This document shows, in pieces, positions 1-7,616 of a stretch of 18,771 nt of DNA. The notes beneath the pieces are model-generated. The model saw only the letters and a list, made by a program, of their open reading frames with translations, searched no databases and had not been told where the DNA came from. A program made the translations under genes and the position numbers. The DNA is from JAQIBY01 sp034721855. Lineage in GTDB: Bacteria; Bacteroidota; Bacteroidia; Bacteroidales; ML635J-15. The first letter of the stretch is position 1. Every line of letters begins with the position of its first letter. Location: the NCBI GenBank assembly GCA_034721855.1, contig JAYENB010000102.1, positions 1 through 18,771 on the forward strand, given 5' to 3'.

Positions 1-1385
1 TAATTGTCTGTAGTGGCAATGTCAATGGTTTGTGATGTTGCACCAGTACTCCAGTTGTAATTGAAACCGGCCCCGGCATCAATGGTAACGGGCACGTCGT
101 AATCACAATGAACTTGGTCTGGACCAAGGTAAACTGTTGGTACAGGATTGACGGTCAGTTGTATGGTGTCTTCATTGGTACAGCCGTTAGTGTCAGTTCC
201 GACAACAGTGTATGTAGTTGTGCTATCGGGTGATGCAATAACTGTTTCACCTGTTGTTTGAGATAAGCCTTCTGCAGGAGACCATATATATGTGTTAGCA
301 CCGGAAGCCGTTAATGTGACGGAATCTCCCATGCAAATGAATGGATTTGCCGGATCAACTGAAACATTGGGTTGTGGATGTTCAATGACATCAAGGTTAA
401 GGGCCAGTGGTTCACATTGTGGGTATAGCGAGTCATAAATTACGACAGAATAAGGTCCGGGGGATGGTGCAAAATAATCCTGGTTTGTTCCCACTATATT
501 ACCTGTGCTATCATGATCATCGTACCATTCAAAATTATACGGTGGGACTCCGGAAAATATATCAGCATGCAGTAATAATCCGCCTTCATAATCACAATAC
601 TCAGATGGGTCTGGGGACACAGCGGCATTAATAGTATCATAAAAATAAATTCTCACCGTATCACAATAGGTCAGATAATCCATACAAATGGCGGCTTCTG
701 CATCACCGCAAACCCTGTAATCCACGTATTCCGGGAAACTATCATCGGGAATAACCAACGGGTCAGAGCAATCTGTACATGAAAGGTATGATAAGTAAGT
801 TCCCCCACCGGTTAAATCTTCATAAGTAACTGTACCATCAATAGCCCCTTCAACGGTTATTTGCGAATAGCAATTTTCTGTAGCAACATCTAATCCTGTA
901 AAGGATGGTTCAGGAACGGAGACAATAGAATAGGTATTATCGTTATTTCCGGGTTTACAAAATGTCAGGGTATGAGGTCCTACGCCGGTTAAGCACACTG
1001 GTTCACCTACTTCCACTGGTGGTCCGCAGTTAATTTGGTAAAACATAGAACCTCCCGGAACAGCGCCAGATGCGATATCAAAAATAACAGCAACAGCATC
1101 GGGATGTAGGGTAATACTGAATTCAATACATCTGTCAACACCTCCGTTCCCACAACAATAACCTTGCCTGATAACCGAAGGAGATTCCCATGTCATGTTT
1201 GGATCAGCCGATAAATCTGCTTCAAAATAAGGGACCACAGAATCACAAACCCCTGATTGTGCGTGCAAAGTATTTAGAGAAACCAAAGAAAACACGGAAA
1301 ATACAGTTAAACATAAGGCAATCGCAAAAAACAGTTTGTTTGTTTTTTGGATTAAGCGGGCAATATTTTTTGTTGAAAAAAACAT
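1..1385 (-). CDS. SprB-like secreted Ig/PKD-type surface protein, 5' part
   Basis: Reading frame of 461 codons starting at the ATG at 1385 and still open at base 1, so the 3' part is missing. It is the first ATG after an in-frame TGA (1394-1392). Residues 1-43 form a long signal peptide ending in LHAQ. Residues 44 to about 155 form a Cys-rich domain (YCCGNGGVDRCIEFSITL, then INCGPP and FCKPGNN) that I recognise from the start of many large Bacteroidota gliding/T9SS surface proteins. Further on come Ig/PKD-like modules with the typical pattern CMGDSVTLTASG, TYTVVGTD and LGPD...YNWSTGATSQTI. Such proteins are exported by the type IX system, act on the cell surface in adhesion or gliding, and are often several thousand residues long with a sorting domain at the far C-terminus, not visible here. 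Family assignment is good; the specific role is unknown. Confidence 0.82.
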   Translation of the reverse strand, partial: MFFSTKNIARLIQKTNKLFFAIALCLTVFSVFSLVSLNTLHAQSGVCDSVVPYFEADLSADPNMTWESPSVIRQGYCCGNGGVDRCIEFSITLHPDAVAVIFDIASGAVPGGSMFYQINCGPPVEVGEPVCLTGVGPHTLTFCKPGNNDNTYSIVSVPEPSFTGLDVATENCYSQITVEGAIDGTVTYEDLTGGGTYLSYLSCTDCSDPLVIPDDSFPEYVDYRVCGDAEAAICMDYLTYCDTVRIYFYDTINAAVSPDPSEYCDYEGGLLLHADIFSGVPPYNFEWYDDHDSTGNIVGTNQDYFAPSPGPYSVVIYDSLYPQCEPLALNLDVIEHPQPNVSVDPANPFICMGDSVTLTASGANTYIWSPAEGLSQTTGETVIASPDSTTTYTVVGTDTNGCTNEDTIQLTVNPVPTVYLGPDQVHCDYDVPVTIDAGAGFNYNWSTGATSQTIDIATTDN

Positions 1386-1691
1386 TTTAGTTCATATCAG
1401 GTTTCATCGTTTTTTCTTTGTTCTTTATTAGTTAAGACGTAGTGGTGTTAAAAAAGGTTGCGTTTTATGATAACCAGAAGTGTTATTGTCATTGATTCGG
1501 CATTAATATATATATAGTAACCTAACAATAGTATAATTATAATAACTGTATTGTTAATTTATGCCATTGTTGTAAAAAATTTAAAACATTATAACTACTT
1601 GGTATATAGTTGATTACGATATTATTATTACGACAAGTAAAAGTTATTAACAATTGCTGTTCATAAAACATGGTCAGATTGTACTAAACAA
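1386..1691. other. AT-rich intergenic region upstream of the SprB-like gene
   Basis: About 300 bases with no credible gene on either strand. It is very AT-rich, with a TATATATATA run near 1508-1517. It must hold the promoter and leader of the minus-strand surface-protein gene, but I found no convincing TTTG / TAnnTTTG pair. Confidence 0.6.
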
Positions 1692-1699
1692 AATTTATT
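1692..1699. repeat. Target-site duplication, left copy (AATTTATT)
   Basis: Eight bases identical to 2008-2015, directly adjoining the first base of the inverted end of the element. The region is AT-rich, so chance is not excluded, but the exact fit to both element ends argues for a real duplication. Confidence 0.65.
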
Positions 1700-2007
1700 G
1701 TAACTAATCAGTATCAGCAAAAGTAGCTCCTCACCGCAGAGACGGAGAGACGCAAAGTCACGATAGCACGAAAGCACGATTGCATGAGATTTCAAGGGAT
1801 ATAGCTTTATTTTTTCCTGAGTTCTGAATATTTCTCCTTATCATGCCATCACTCCATCGCCAGCTCGCCCCATTGTGAATTCATGCTGTCGTAACATCGT
1901 AACATCATAACATCGCCCTATCGTGCCTTCTCGCTATCGTCATTTCTCAGCGTCTTTACGTCTCAGCGGTAACAGGCGGTAAAAAATGTATTTGCCTGAA
2001 TAGTTAC
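1700..2007. mobile_element. MITE-like non-autonomous element, complete, 308 bp
   Basis: The ends are inverted repeats: GTAACTAATCAG at 1700-1711 and, on the other strand, GTAACTATTCAG at 2007-1996 (11 of 12 match). Two further nested inverted pairs lie inside: 1733-1753 with 1950-1970 (18/21 match) and 1760-1780 with 1920-1940 (18/21). The element is flanked exactly by the direct repeat AATTTATT (1692-1699 and 2008-2015), which reads as an 8-bp target-site duplication. There is no reading frame of useful length inside, so it would have to be moved by a transposase encoded elsewhere. A second, truncated copy is at the right edge of the window. The inner part holds three near-identical 8-mers (GTAACATC, GTAACATC, ATAACATC) at 1891-1914. 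The parent family is unknown; a folded noncoding repeat spread by another route is the alternative. Confidence 0.72.
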
Positions 2008-2015
2008 AATTTATT
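2008..2015. repeat. Target-site duplication, right copy (AATTTATT)
   Basis: Partner of 1692-1699, starting directly after the last base of the right inverted end and 30 bp downstream of the elbB stop codon. Confidence 0.65.
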
Positions 2016-2044
2016 TTTTTTCAAAACATTAATAAATGTGACGG

Positions 2045-2692
2045 TTACATCATTCCTTTCATGGCTTCAACAGCCGCTTCTGCACCTTCGCCGACTTCAT
2101 ACGGTGAAGTAGCCAGCATGTAGCATGGGGTTGTAATCACTTTATTTTTTACATCAACGCTTATTTCCGTGGTTTCTTTGTTTTCATGTTTTCCACCCAT
2201 GTTTTCAATGGCCTGTGCTGTTTCAGTATCGTTTCCTATTGTGACTTTAGCCCCCAGGACTTTGGCTATAATTGTCGGTGCAATGCACAATGCCCCAATT
2301 GTTTTTTTTGCGTCGTGGAATGCTTTAATGACTTTTTCAACATCGGGTTGCACGGTCATGTTATCGCCTTTAAAGGCAAAGTCAGAGAGATTTTTAGCGG
2401 CTCCGAAACCTCCGGGAATTAATATCCCATCATAATCATTAACGTCCAATTCCCTGATGTCTTTTATCTCTCCGCGAGCCAGGCGGGCTGATTCAACAAG
2501 GACATTCCGTGTTTCATTCATTTCTTCACCTGTGAGGTGGTTGATGACATGCGCCTGCTTGATGTCAGGAGCAAAACACATATAATCGATTTCATTTTTG
2601 GCCAGTGCGTACATGGCCATGGTGGCTTCGTGAATTTCAGAACCATCATATACACCGCTTCCGGCGAGTATTAGTGCTATTTTTTTCCTCAT
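2045..2692 (-). CDS. elbB: ElbB-like DJ-1/PfpI-family glyoxalase
   Basis: 215 residues, nearly the length of E. coli ElbB, with the family's hallmark stretches in order: SGVYDGSEIHEA (12-23), CFAPD (39-43), VINHLTGEEMNETRNV (49-64), ARGEI (72-76), LIPGGFGAAKNLS (91-103) and the nucleophile-elbow LCIAP with the likely catalytic Cys136. The family is a class I glutamine-amidotransferase-like fold; ElbB was named for enhancing lycopene production in E. coli and has weak glyoxalase activity, and its physiological role is not settled. It is cytoplasmic, with no signal peptide. It is transcribed alone, divergently from the PASTA gene, from a clear Bacteroidota promoter at 2743-2773. The repeat element begins 37 bp past the stop. 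Identification is firm; the exact substrate is unknown. Confidence 0.93.
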   Translation of the reverse strand: MRKKIALILAGSGVYDGSEIHEATMAMYALAKNEIDYMCFAPDIKQAHVINHLTGEEMNETRNVLVESARLARGEIKDIRELDVNDYDGILIPGGFGAAKNLSDFAFKGDNMTVQPDVEKVIKAFHDAKKTIGALCIAPTIIAKVLGAKVTIGNDTETAQAIENMGGKHENKETTEISVDVKNKVITTPCYMLATSPYEVGEGAEAAVEAMKGMM

Positions 2693-2742
2693 AATGTTTA
2701 AGATATTTAAAAGTTACAAGTTTCTGTTGAAAAAATTCAAAC

Positions 2743-2773
2743 CAAAGGTAAGGAAAAAATGCGAAATCTCAAA
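2743..2773 (-). promoter_or_regulatory. Bacteroidota-type promoter of elbB
   Basis: On the minus strand, TTTG (2773-2770) is followed after exactly 19 bases by TACCTTTG (2750-2743), a full match to the Bacteroidota -33 TTTG and -7 TAnnTTTG boxes at their normal spacing. The predicted transcript start is near 2736, giving a leader of about 45 bases before the elbB ATG. Confidence 0.68.
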
Positions 2774-2781
2774 AATATTTT

Positions 2782-2812
2782 ATTGTTAACTACGGAGATT
2801 TTAATATTTTTA
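2782..2812 (+). promoter_or_regulatory. Degenerate promoter for the PASTA operon
   Basis: ATTG (2782-2785), 19 bases, then TATTTTTA (2805-2812). Each box differs from the Bacteroidota consensus (TTTG, TAnnTTTG) at one base, but the spacing is correct. Transcription would start near 2819, leaving a leader of about 17 bases. Suggestive only, given the AT-rich context. Confidence 0.35.
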
Positions 2813-2835
2813 CACCATATATATAATGTGTATCA

Positions 2836-3726
2836 ATGAAAAAGTTTTTCAGGTTTATTGTCAGTAAATTGTTTCTGTATAATTTTTTACTGGTACTGTT
2901 GATAGTGGCAGTTTTGTTTACAGGTGTATGGGTGTTTTTACGTGTTTACACCGACCATGGTGAAGTTTTGACTGTCCCAGCCCTTGTAGGCTTGCATGAA
3001 GCGGAAGTGAAAGATATATGCAGTCAAAAAGGATTGCGTTATGAAATTATGGATTCAGTTTATTCTGATGATGTAGAATTGGGAGCCATTGCAGAGCAAA
3101 ATCCACGCGCGGGTTCAAAAGTAAAATTTAGAAGGCGCATATACCTTATAAAAAATGCAGAACAACCCGAGACTGTACCACTTCCTGATATTTATGATAT
3201 TTCGTTCAGACAGGCCAGATCCATACTTGAGGCCTATGGTTTACAACCAGGGAGGCTTGAATATATTCCTGATATCGGGAAAAATGTGGTGTTGCGCATG
3301 AAAATAAATGGGGAGATTGTAAAAGCTGGTATAGAGGTTTTGAAGGGTGATACTGTTGATTTAGTGCTCGGGCAGGGGTTAAGTGATGATAAAACCTATG
3401 TCCCCAATGTTGAAGGATTGACCATTGATGCAGCAACAACCGTCTTGAATGATAGGTTTTTAAATGTGGGAGCTGTGTTGTATGATGAATCCGTATCGTC
3501 AAAAAAAGATACACTTTCATCTAAAATATTTAAACAGTATCCACCGTTTGATACAATAAATCATGTGAATCTGGGTACTTTTGTGGATGTCTGGTTGAGT
3601 ACAGATACCATGAAAATCCCTGAATACGTTCCGGATTCTGTGCTGTTGGATTCAATATCACCGGATTCGTTGAAAAATGATTCACGTATGAACATGCTGG
3701 AATATGATGAAGAAAATAATCAATAG
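2836..3726 (+). CDS. Membrane-anchored PASTA-domain protein
   Basis: 296 residues. Residues 1-12 are basic, 13-37 form one membrane helix, and the remainder would lie in the periplasm. Three PASTA repeats follow at about 44-107 (VPALVGLHEAEVKDIC...), 113-179 (VPLPDIYDISFRQARSIL...) and 187-256 (YVPNVEGLTIDAATTVL...). The tail (257-296) is acidic and Ser/Asp-rich. PASTA repeats bind peptidoglycan fragments or beta-lactam-like ligands in other bacteria, usually on a Ser/Thr kinase or a penicillin-binding protein. This protein has no kinase or transpeptidase domain, as is usual for such proteins in Bacteroidota, so a structural or sensing role at the cell wall is an inference. It is first in a plus-strand run; its last 23 bases overlap the next gene, which suggests coupled translation. 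Confidence 0.88.
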   Translation: MKKFFRFIVSKLFLYNFLLVLLIVAVLFTGVWVFLRVYTDHGEVLTVPALVGLHEAEVKDICSQKGLRYEIMDSVYSDDVELGAIAEQNPRAGSKVKFRRRIYLIKNAEQPETVPLPDIYDISFRQARSILEAYGLQPGRLEYIPDIGKNVVLRMKINGEIVKAGIEVLKGDTVDLVLGQGLSDDKTYVPNVEGLTIDAATTVLNDRFLNVGAVLYDESVSSKKDTLSSKIFKQYPPFDTINHVNLGTFVDVWLSTDTMKIPEYVPDSVLLDSISPDSLKNDSRMNMLEYDEENNQ

Positions 3727-5569
3727 TGTTATCATTTTGTTTTTGTTTGTTGCTGCAGGGTATGGACAGGAAATGCTTATCGGGCTGGATGGTAATCCTG
3801 CGTTGAAACAGCACATTAAAAAACATCCTGAATGTTTACAAACGCATACAAAAAGCATGGATACCCTTGAATTGCCTTTTTTTGATGATTTTGCTGTCAT
3901 GACCGTATTTCCCGATGCGGACAAGTGGCTGGATAAAGATGCTTTTATCAATAACCAATGGGCATTAAATCCAATGTCGTACGGTGTGGTTAGCCTGGAT
4001 ATTGCGGACTCGATTGGAAATATACGGGCTTTATCTTCTGCCGGCGAACCTTCCGATTATTTGACATCTTTACCCATTGATTTGAGTTATGATATTGCTG
4101 ACTCGATTTACCTGAGCTTTGCCTATCAGGCAGGAGGGCGGGCAAAAGAGCCTGAGGGAAAGGATTCGCTGGTTTTGGAGTTCACTACGCCGGATACCAC
4201 CTGGGTACATATATGGTCGGTTCCCGGTGGAGAAACAGATTCAACATTTCACTATGTGCTAATCCCCATTACAGATACGGCATTTTTAAAAAAGGGGTTT
4301 AAATTCAGGGTTTTCAATTACGGCTCAACAGTGGCCAATGCTCCTGAACCGTCGTTTAACTCCAACAACGATATCTGGAACCTTGATTACATCTGGTTAG
4401 ATACGGAGCGTTCAATGAATGATACGCTGATAGAAGATGTGGCGTTTACGCATAATTTTACTTCTTTATTAAGGGATTATGAACACGTCCCCTGGAAGCA
4501 TTTTGTTCCCCGTGATTCACTCCTGATGCGTGATTCCATTACGTTCCAATACCGTAATAACGGAGAAACAGAGATACAGGTTGACAGGCAGTTTTTTATT
4601 TCTGACCTTTGGGGCAACGGGGCTCCCTATTCTGTCACAAATGACAATGAAAATATTTATGCTGAGCAATTTATAAGCTATACCAAACCGTTTGATTATG
4701 TGTATGAGTCTGATATGGAAGATTCCACCTGGTTCCGGGTGAAAGGAGTTTTAAAAACCGATACCGTATCTGACAGGCAGATGTTCCGCTGGAATGATAC
4801 CATATATTATCATCAAAAATTTGAAAATTTTTATGCTTATGATGACGGATTGCCGGAAGTTGGTTACGGTATAGGCGGAGTTGGTACGCATTCTGCTGCC
4901 CTTGCGTATCGTTTTGCTCCATACCAGGGCGATACATTGCGCGGCGTAAAAATCTATTTCAATAAAGTGTTGAACGATGCAAACCAGAAATATTTTTACC
5001 TTACCGTATGGGATGATAATGGAGGGATCCCGGGTGATACCTTGCGCAAGCAAATAGGTGTACGGCCTGAGCATATTGATAGTTTATACACCTATAATTA
5101 TTATGCACTTGATACACCGGTTTATATTGCAGATACTTTTCATATCGGATGGATAAAAACCACAGATGATATGTTGAATGTTGGATTCGATTTGAACAGG
5201 GATGCCAGTGAAAATCTGCATATTAATATGTTCGGAAGCTGGCAGGGATCCAGCTATGAAGGCGCATTGATGATAAGGCCGGTTTTCAGTGAATATAAAG
5301 TAAATTTGGGGGTTGATGCCCCTGGCAAGGAGCAATCATCCCCGGCTGATTTTAAATTGTATCCAAACCCTGCTACCACAGTGGTTTATGTGAACGGACA
5401 GATTGAATATGATGCCTATGAAATAATTTCTTCAGAAGGCCGTCTTATACAGACCGGCATGAAACAGCCAACGATAGATGTATCAGGGTTAAAAACCGGA
5501 TTTTATATCGTGTTGTTTTATGACAAAGAGCGGCTGGTATCCCGTCAAAAATTACTTATAAGACCTTAA
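3704..5569 (+). CDS. Secreted protein with T9SS type A sorting domain
   Basis: 621 residues. Residues 1-22 are a signal peptide (hydrophobic IINSVIILFLFVAAGYG, then Q). The C-terminal 74 residues (548-621) are a type A sorting domain: FKLYPNPATTVVYVNG, then the SSEGRLIQTG and LKTGFYIVLF strands and a basic end, KLLIRP. This predicts Sec export followed by the type IX system to the cell surface or outside. A region before it (YDDGLPEVGYGIGGVGTHS, then GDTLRGVKIYFN, LTVWDDNGGIPGD, MLNVGFDLN and ALMIRPVF) is a beta-sandwich module that I recognise from other T9SS cargo. No catalytic motif was seen, so the function is unknown. A start one codon on, at 3707, is equally possible. The gene overlaps the PASTA gene and ends 9 bases before the pseudouridine synthase gene. 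Confidence 0.88.
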   Translation: MMKKIINSVIILFLFVAAGYGQEMLIGLDGNPALKQHIKKHPECLQTHTKSMDTLELPFFDDFAVMTVFPDADKWLDKDAFINNQWALNPMSYGVVSLDIADSIGNIRALSSAGEPSDYLTSLPIDLSYDIADSIYLSFAYQAGGRAKEPEGKDSLVLEFTTPDTTWVHIWSVPGGETDSTFHYVLIPITDTAFLKKGFKFRVFNYGSTVANAPEPSFNSNNDIWNLDYIWLDTERSMNDTLIEDVAFTHNFTSLLRDYEHVPWKHFVPRDSLLMRDSITFQYRNNGETEIQVDRQFFISDLWGNGAPYSVTNDNENIYAEQFISYTKPFDYVYESDMEDSTWFRVKGVLKTDTVSDRQMFRWNDTIYYHQKFENFYAYDDGLPEVGYGIGGVGTHSAALAYRFAPYQGDTLRGVKIYFNKVLNDANQKYFYLTVWDDNGGIPGDTLRKQIGVRPEHIDSLYTYNYYALDTPVYIADTFHIGWIKTTDDMLNVGFDLNRDASENLHINMFGSWQGSSYEGALMIRPVFSEYKVNLGVDAPGKEQSSPADFKLYPNPATTVVYVNGQIEYDAYEIISSEGRLIQTGMKQPTIDVSGLKTGFYIVLFYDKERLVSRQKLLIRP

Positions 5570-5578
5570 TTTCCCCGG

Positions 5579-6646
5579 ATGACAGACAATCAACAATTTC
5601 AGCACAGCGATCAAGAGGATTATGAAGGGAGAAATTTATTTGAACACTATCAGGTTATTGCATCTCCCGGATCGAAAATTATACGCATTGATAAATTTCT
5701 GGTTGATAAATTGGAGAACACTTCACGCAGTAAAATTCAATCCGCTGCAGATGCCGGGAATATTTTTGTGAATAATGAGCCCCAAAAATCAAATTATAAA
5801 GTAAAACCGGGTGATGTGATAAGCATACGCCTGGATTATCCACGCCGTGAAATTGAATTGGTCGCGGAAGATATTCCATTGGATGTTGTATATGAGGATG
5901 ACAGTTTAATTGTTGTAAATAAGCCTGTTGGAATGGTTGTCCATCCGGGGTATGGAAATTATACCGGCACCCTGATGAATGCTTTGATGTACAAATTCAA
6001 AGATTTGCCGATGTTTCAATCTGGAGAAGCACGTCCGGGGCTTGTGCACAGGATTGATAAAAACACCAGTGGTTTGTTGGTGGTAGCTAAAACTGAACAG
6101 GCTTTGCAGTATTTATCCAAACAGTTTTACGACAAAACATCCAGCAGAATTTATCATGCTCTTGTATGGGGTTTGCCATCACCAGCCGAAGGGACGATTA
6201 CAGGGCATATTGGCCGTAGCCTGAAAAATCGTAAAGTTATGCATGTTTTTCCGGAAGGGGATTACGGAAAACCTGCAGTGACACACTACAGGGTGATTGA
6301 AGACCTCGGTTATGTCAGTCTTGTGGAATGCCGGTTGGAAACAGGCAGAACCCATCAGATACGGGTACACTTTAAACACATAAAACATCCCTTGTTTAAT
6401 GATTTTGAATATGGTGGCGATAAGGTGTTGAGGGGTACCGTTTTTACTAAATATAAACAGTTTGTCAAAAACTGTTTTGATTTACTTCCCGGGCAAGTAT
6501 TGCATGCCCGTACTCTGGGATTTGACCATCCTGAAACAGGAGAGAGAATGTTTTTTGAAGCAGAACCCGGAAAAGCCATGCAACAACTTATTAATAAATG
6601 GAGGAATTATACCGCCAACCGAAGTGTGAATGATCAGAATGTGTGA
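5579..6646 (+). CDS. RluA/RluD-family 23S rRNA pseudouridine synthase
   Basis: 355 residues. Residues about 34-95 form an S4 RNA-binding domain (IIRIDKFLVDKL...SRSKIQSAADAGNIFVNN...VKPGDVI). The catalytic domain follows: VNKPVGMVVHPG (113-124), then GLVHRIDKNTSGLLVVAK (154-171) with the catalytic Asp160, and later VECRLETGRTHQIRVH, the conserved RTHQIR motif. The enzyme isomerises specific uridines to pseudouridine, most likely in helix 69 of 23S rRNA as RluD does. The target position is inferred from the S4 plus RluA-type architecture. It is the last gene of the PASTA/T9SS run, with a 9-base gap upstream. Its last 13 bases overlap the 3' end of the convergent Spy-like gene. Confidence 0.93.
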   Translation: MTDNQQFQHSDQEDYEGRNLFEHYQVIASPGSKIIRIDKFLVDKLENTSRSKIQSAADAGNIFVNNEPQKSNYKVKPGDVISIRLDYPRREIELVAEDIPLDVVYEDDSLIVVNKPVGMVVHPGYGNYTGTLMNALMYKFKDLPMFQSGEARPGLVHRIDKNTSGLLVVAKTEQALQYLSKQFYDKTSSRIYHALVWGLPSPAEGTITGHIGRSLKNRKVMHVFPEGDYGKPAVTHYRVIEDLGYVSLVECRLETGRTHQIRVHFKHIKHPLFNDFEYGGDKVLRGTVFTKYKQFVKNCFDLLPGQVLHARTLGFDHPETGERMFFEAEPGKAMQQLINKWRNYTANRSVNDQNV

Positions 6647-7128
6647 ATATCACGTGGGGGTGGAGCCCCTGGGCCGCTGCCATGCTTATCTCCTTTGAAA
6701 TTGCGGAATTTTCTCAGCAGGTACCTTTTAAACTCCTTGTCGTAATGATAAAACAATCCAAGTTTATTAATGGGAAGTACCTTTTTGAATTTTTGATGGA
6801 ATGATTTCTGGATATTGGCTTTGTCAACTTCCAATTGAATGAGTTCATCAATTTTAGTTTCCAATTCCTTGTTGGATAAGTCTGAATCCTCCGGATCCAG
6901 TTTATCCATGATATTACGTTGCGCCATTATGTTTTTTTCCAGTTCGTCCTGGTATTCATTATACACAGGCCAGAATTTTTGTGCTTCCATCACCGTGAGG
7001 TCAAGGTTGCGTGTCAGGTAGGAAACTTTTTCTGCTTCCATGGCTTCATGCCTGCAATGTTTTTGCGCCTTGCCGGGCAAAGGCATCAAAAATAAGATTG
7101 TTAAACTTATGATTACATGTTTATTCAT
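6634..7128 (-). CDS. Spy/CpxP-like periplasmic protein, ECF-associated sensor type
   Basis: 164 residues with a signal peptide (1-22, ending GKAQ) and then a mostly helical, highly charged protein. LDLTVMEAQKFWPVYNEYQDELEKNI is spread over about 43-68 and resembles the LTxxQ pattern of Spy/CpxP/CnrX-type proteins; a His/Cys pair near the new N-terminus (KHCRHE) could bind metal. The C-terminus is Gly/Pro-rich (GSGPGAPPPR). Proteins of this size directly after an ECF sigma factor are commonly annotated in Bacteroidota as 'sensor of ECF-type sigma factor'. It is the last gene of the minus-strand run, 12 bases after the probable anti-sigma gene. A role in sensing envelope or metal stress is inferred from the family and position. 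Confidence 0.75.
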   Translation of the reverse strand: MNKHVIISLTILFLMPLPGKAQKHCRHEAMEAEKVSYLTRNLDLTVMEAQKFWPVYNEYQDELEKNIMAQRNIMDKLDPEDSDLSNKELETKIDELIQLEVDKANIQKSFHQKFKKVLPINKLGLFYHYDKEFKRYLLRKFRNFKGDKHGSGPGAPPPRDIHTF

Positions 7129-7140
7129 AATACTGTTTCT

Positions 7141-7554
7141 TTATTCATACATTAAATATTCAATATCTTCTTCCACAAGGTATGCGGTGATCATTTCTTC
7201 GTTGATTTCGTTAATAATTGTTGAATCCTGAAGAGCGATCATTTCTTCGTAGATCATGTTCTCGCTGATGAATTCATATTCATAATACAATTCGGTTTCT
7301 ACTGATGATTGCAGTTCATTTTCCTGATGACGATAATCTTTTGTCAATTTGTCCACGCCAAATTTAAAAATAAAAGCAAATGCCACAAAGAATGCAATGA
7401 AGTAAAAATACGGTTTTAATGTGGTTAACAGGGTTACCGGTTCCTTCTCTTTTCCGGTATTTAAGCGGTTCTTTAAGCTTGAGGGAAATTCATCAAAATA
7501 CCCGTCCGGTGTATTAAAAGGATTCTTTTTTGGTATGTCTTCCAGTCGTTTCAT
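7141..7554 (-). CDS. Single-pass membrane protein, probable anti-sigma factor
   Basis: 137 residues. The N-terminal part (1-47) is cytoplasmic and contains KKNPFNTPDGYFDEFP (9-24), a motif I know from small proteins encoded beside Bacteroidota ECF sigma factors. One membrane helix spans about 48-66 (KPYFYFIAFFVAFAFIFKF). The rest is strongly acidic (about 75-137), rich in Glu, Tyr and Ile, and presumably periplasmic. There is no recognisable zinc-binding anti-sigma motif (HxxxCxxC). The gene is 62 bases after the sigma factor stop and 12 bases before the Spy-like gene. Position, topology and size fit an anti-sigma factor holding the sigma factor at the membrane; direct sequence proof is lacking. 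Confidence 0.6.
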   Translation of the reverse strand: MKRLEDIPKKNPFNTPDGYFDEFPSSLKNRLNTGKEKEPVTLLTTLKPYFYFIAFFVAFAFIFKFGVDKLTKDYRHQENELQSSVETELYYEYEFISENMIYEEMIALQDSTIINEINEEMITAYLVEEDIEYLMYE

Positions 7555-7616
7555 TGTATCGGTGTTTGACCTGCTTGTTTATAATAAGATGCAAAAAACA
7601 GGGCCGGGTTTAAAAT

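Noticed and set aside
1190..1390. Plus-strand 66-codon frame near the left end
   Set aside because: It is the antisense shadow of the signal peptide and N-terminal domain of the SprB-like gene.
1891..1914. CRISPR-like short repeats
   Set aside because: The units are 8 bases, directly adjoining and only three in number, without spacers.
2169..2435. Plus-strand open frames opposite elbB
   Set aside because: They lie entirely antisense to a gene with strong family motifs and encode no recognisable protein features.
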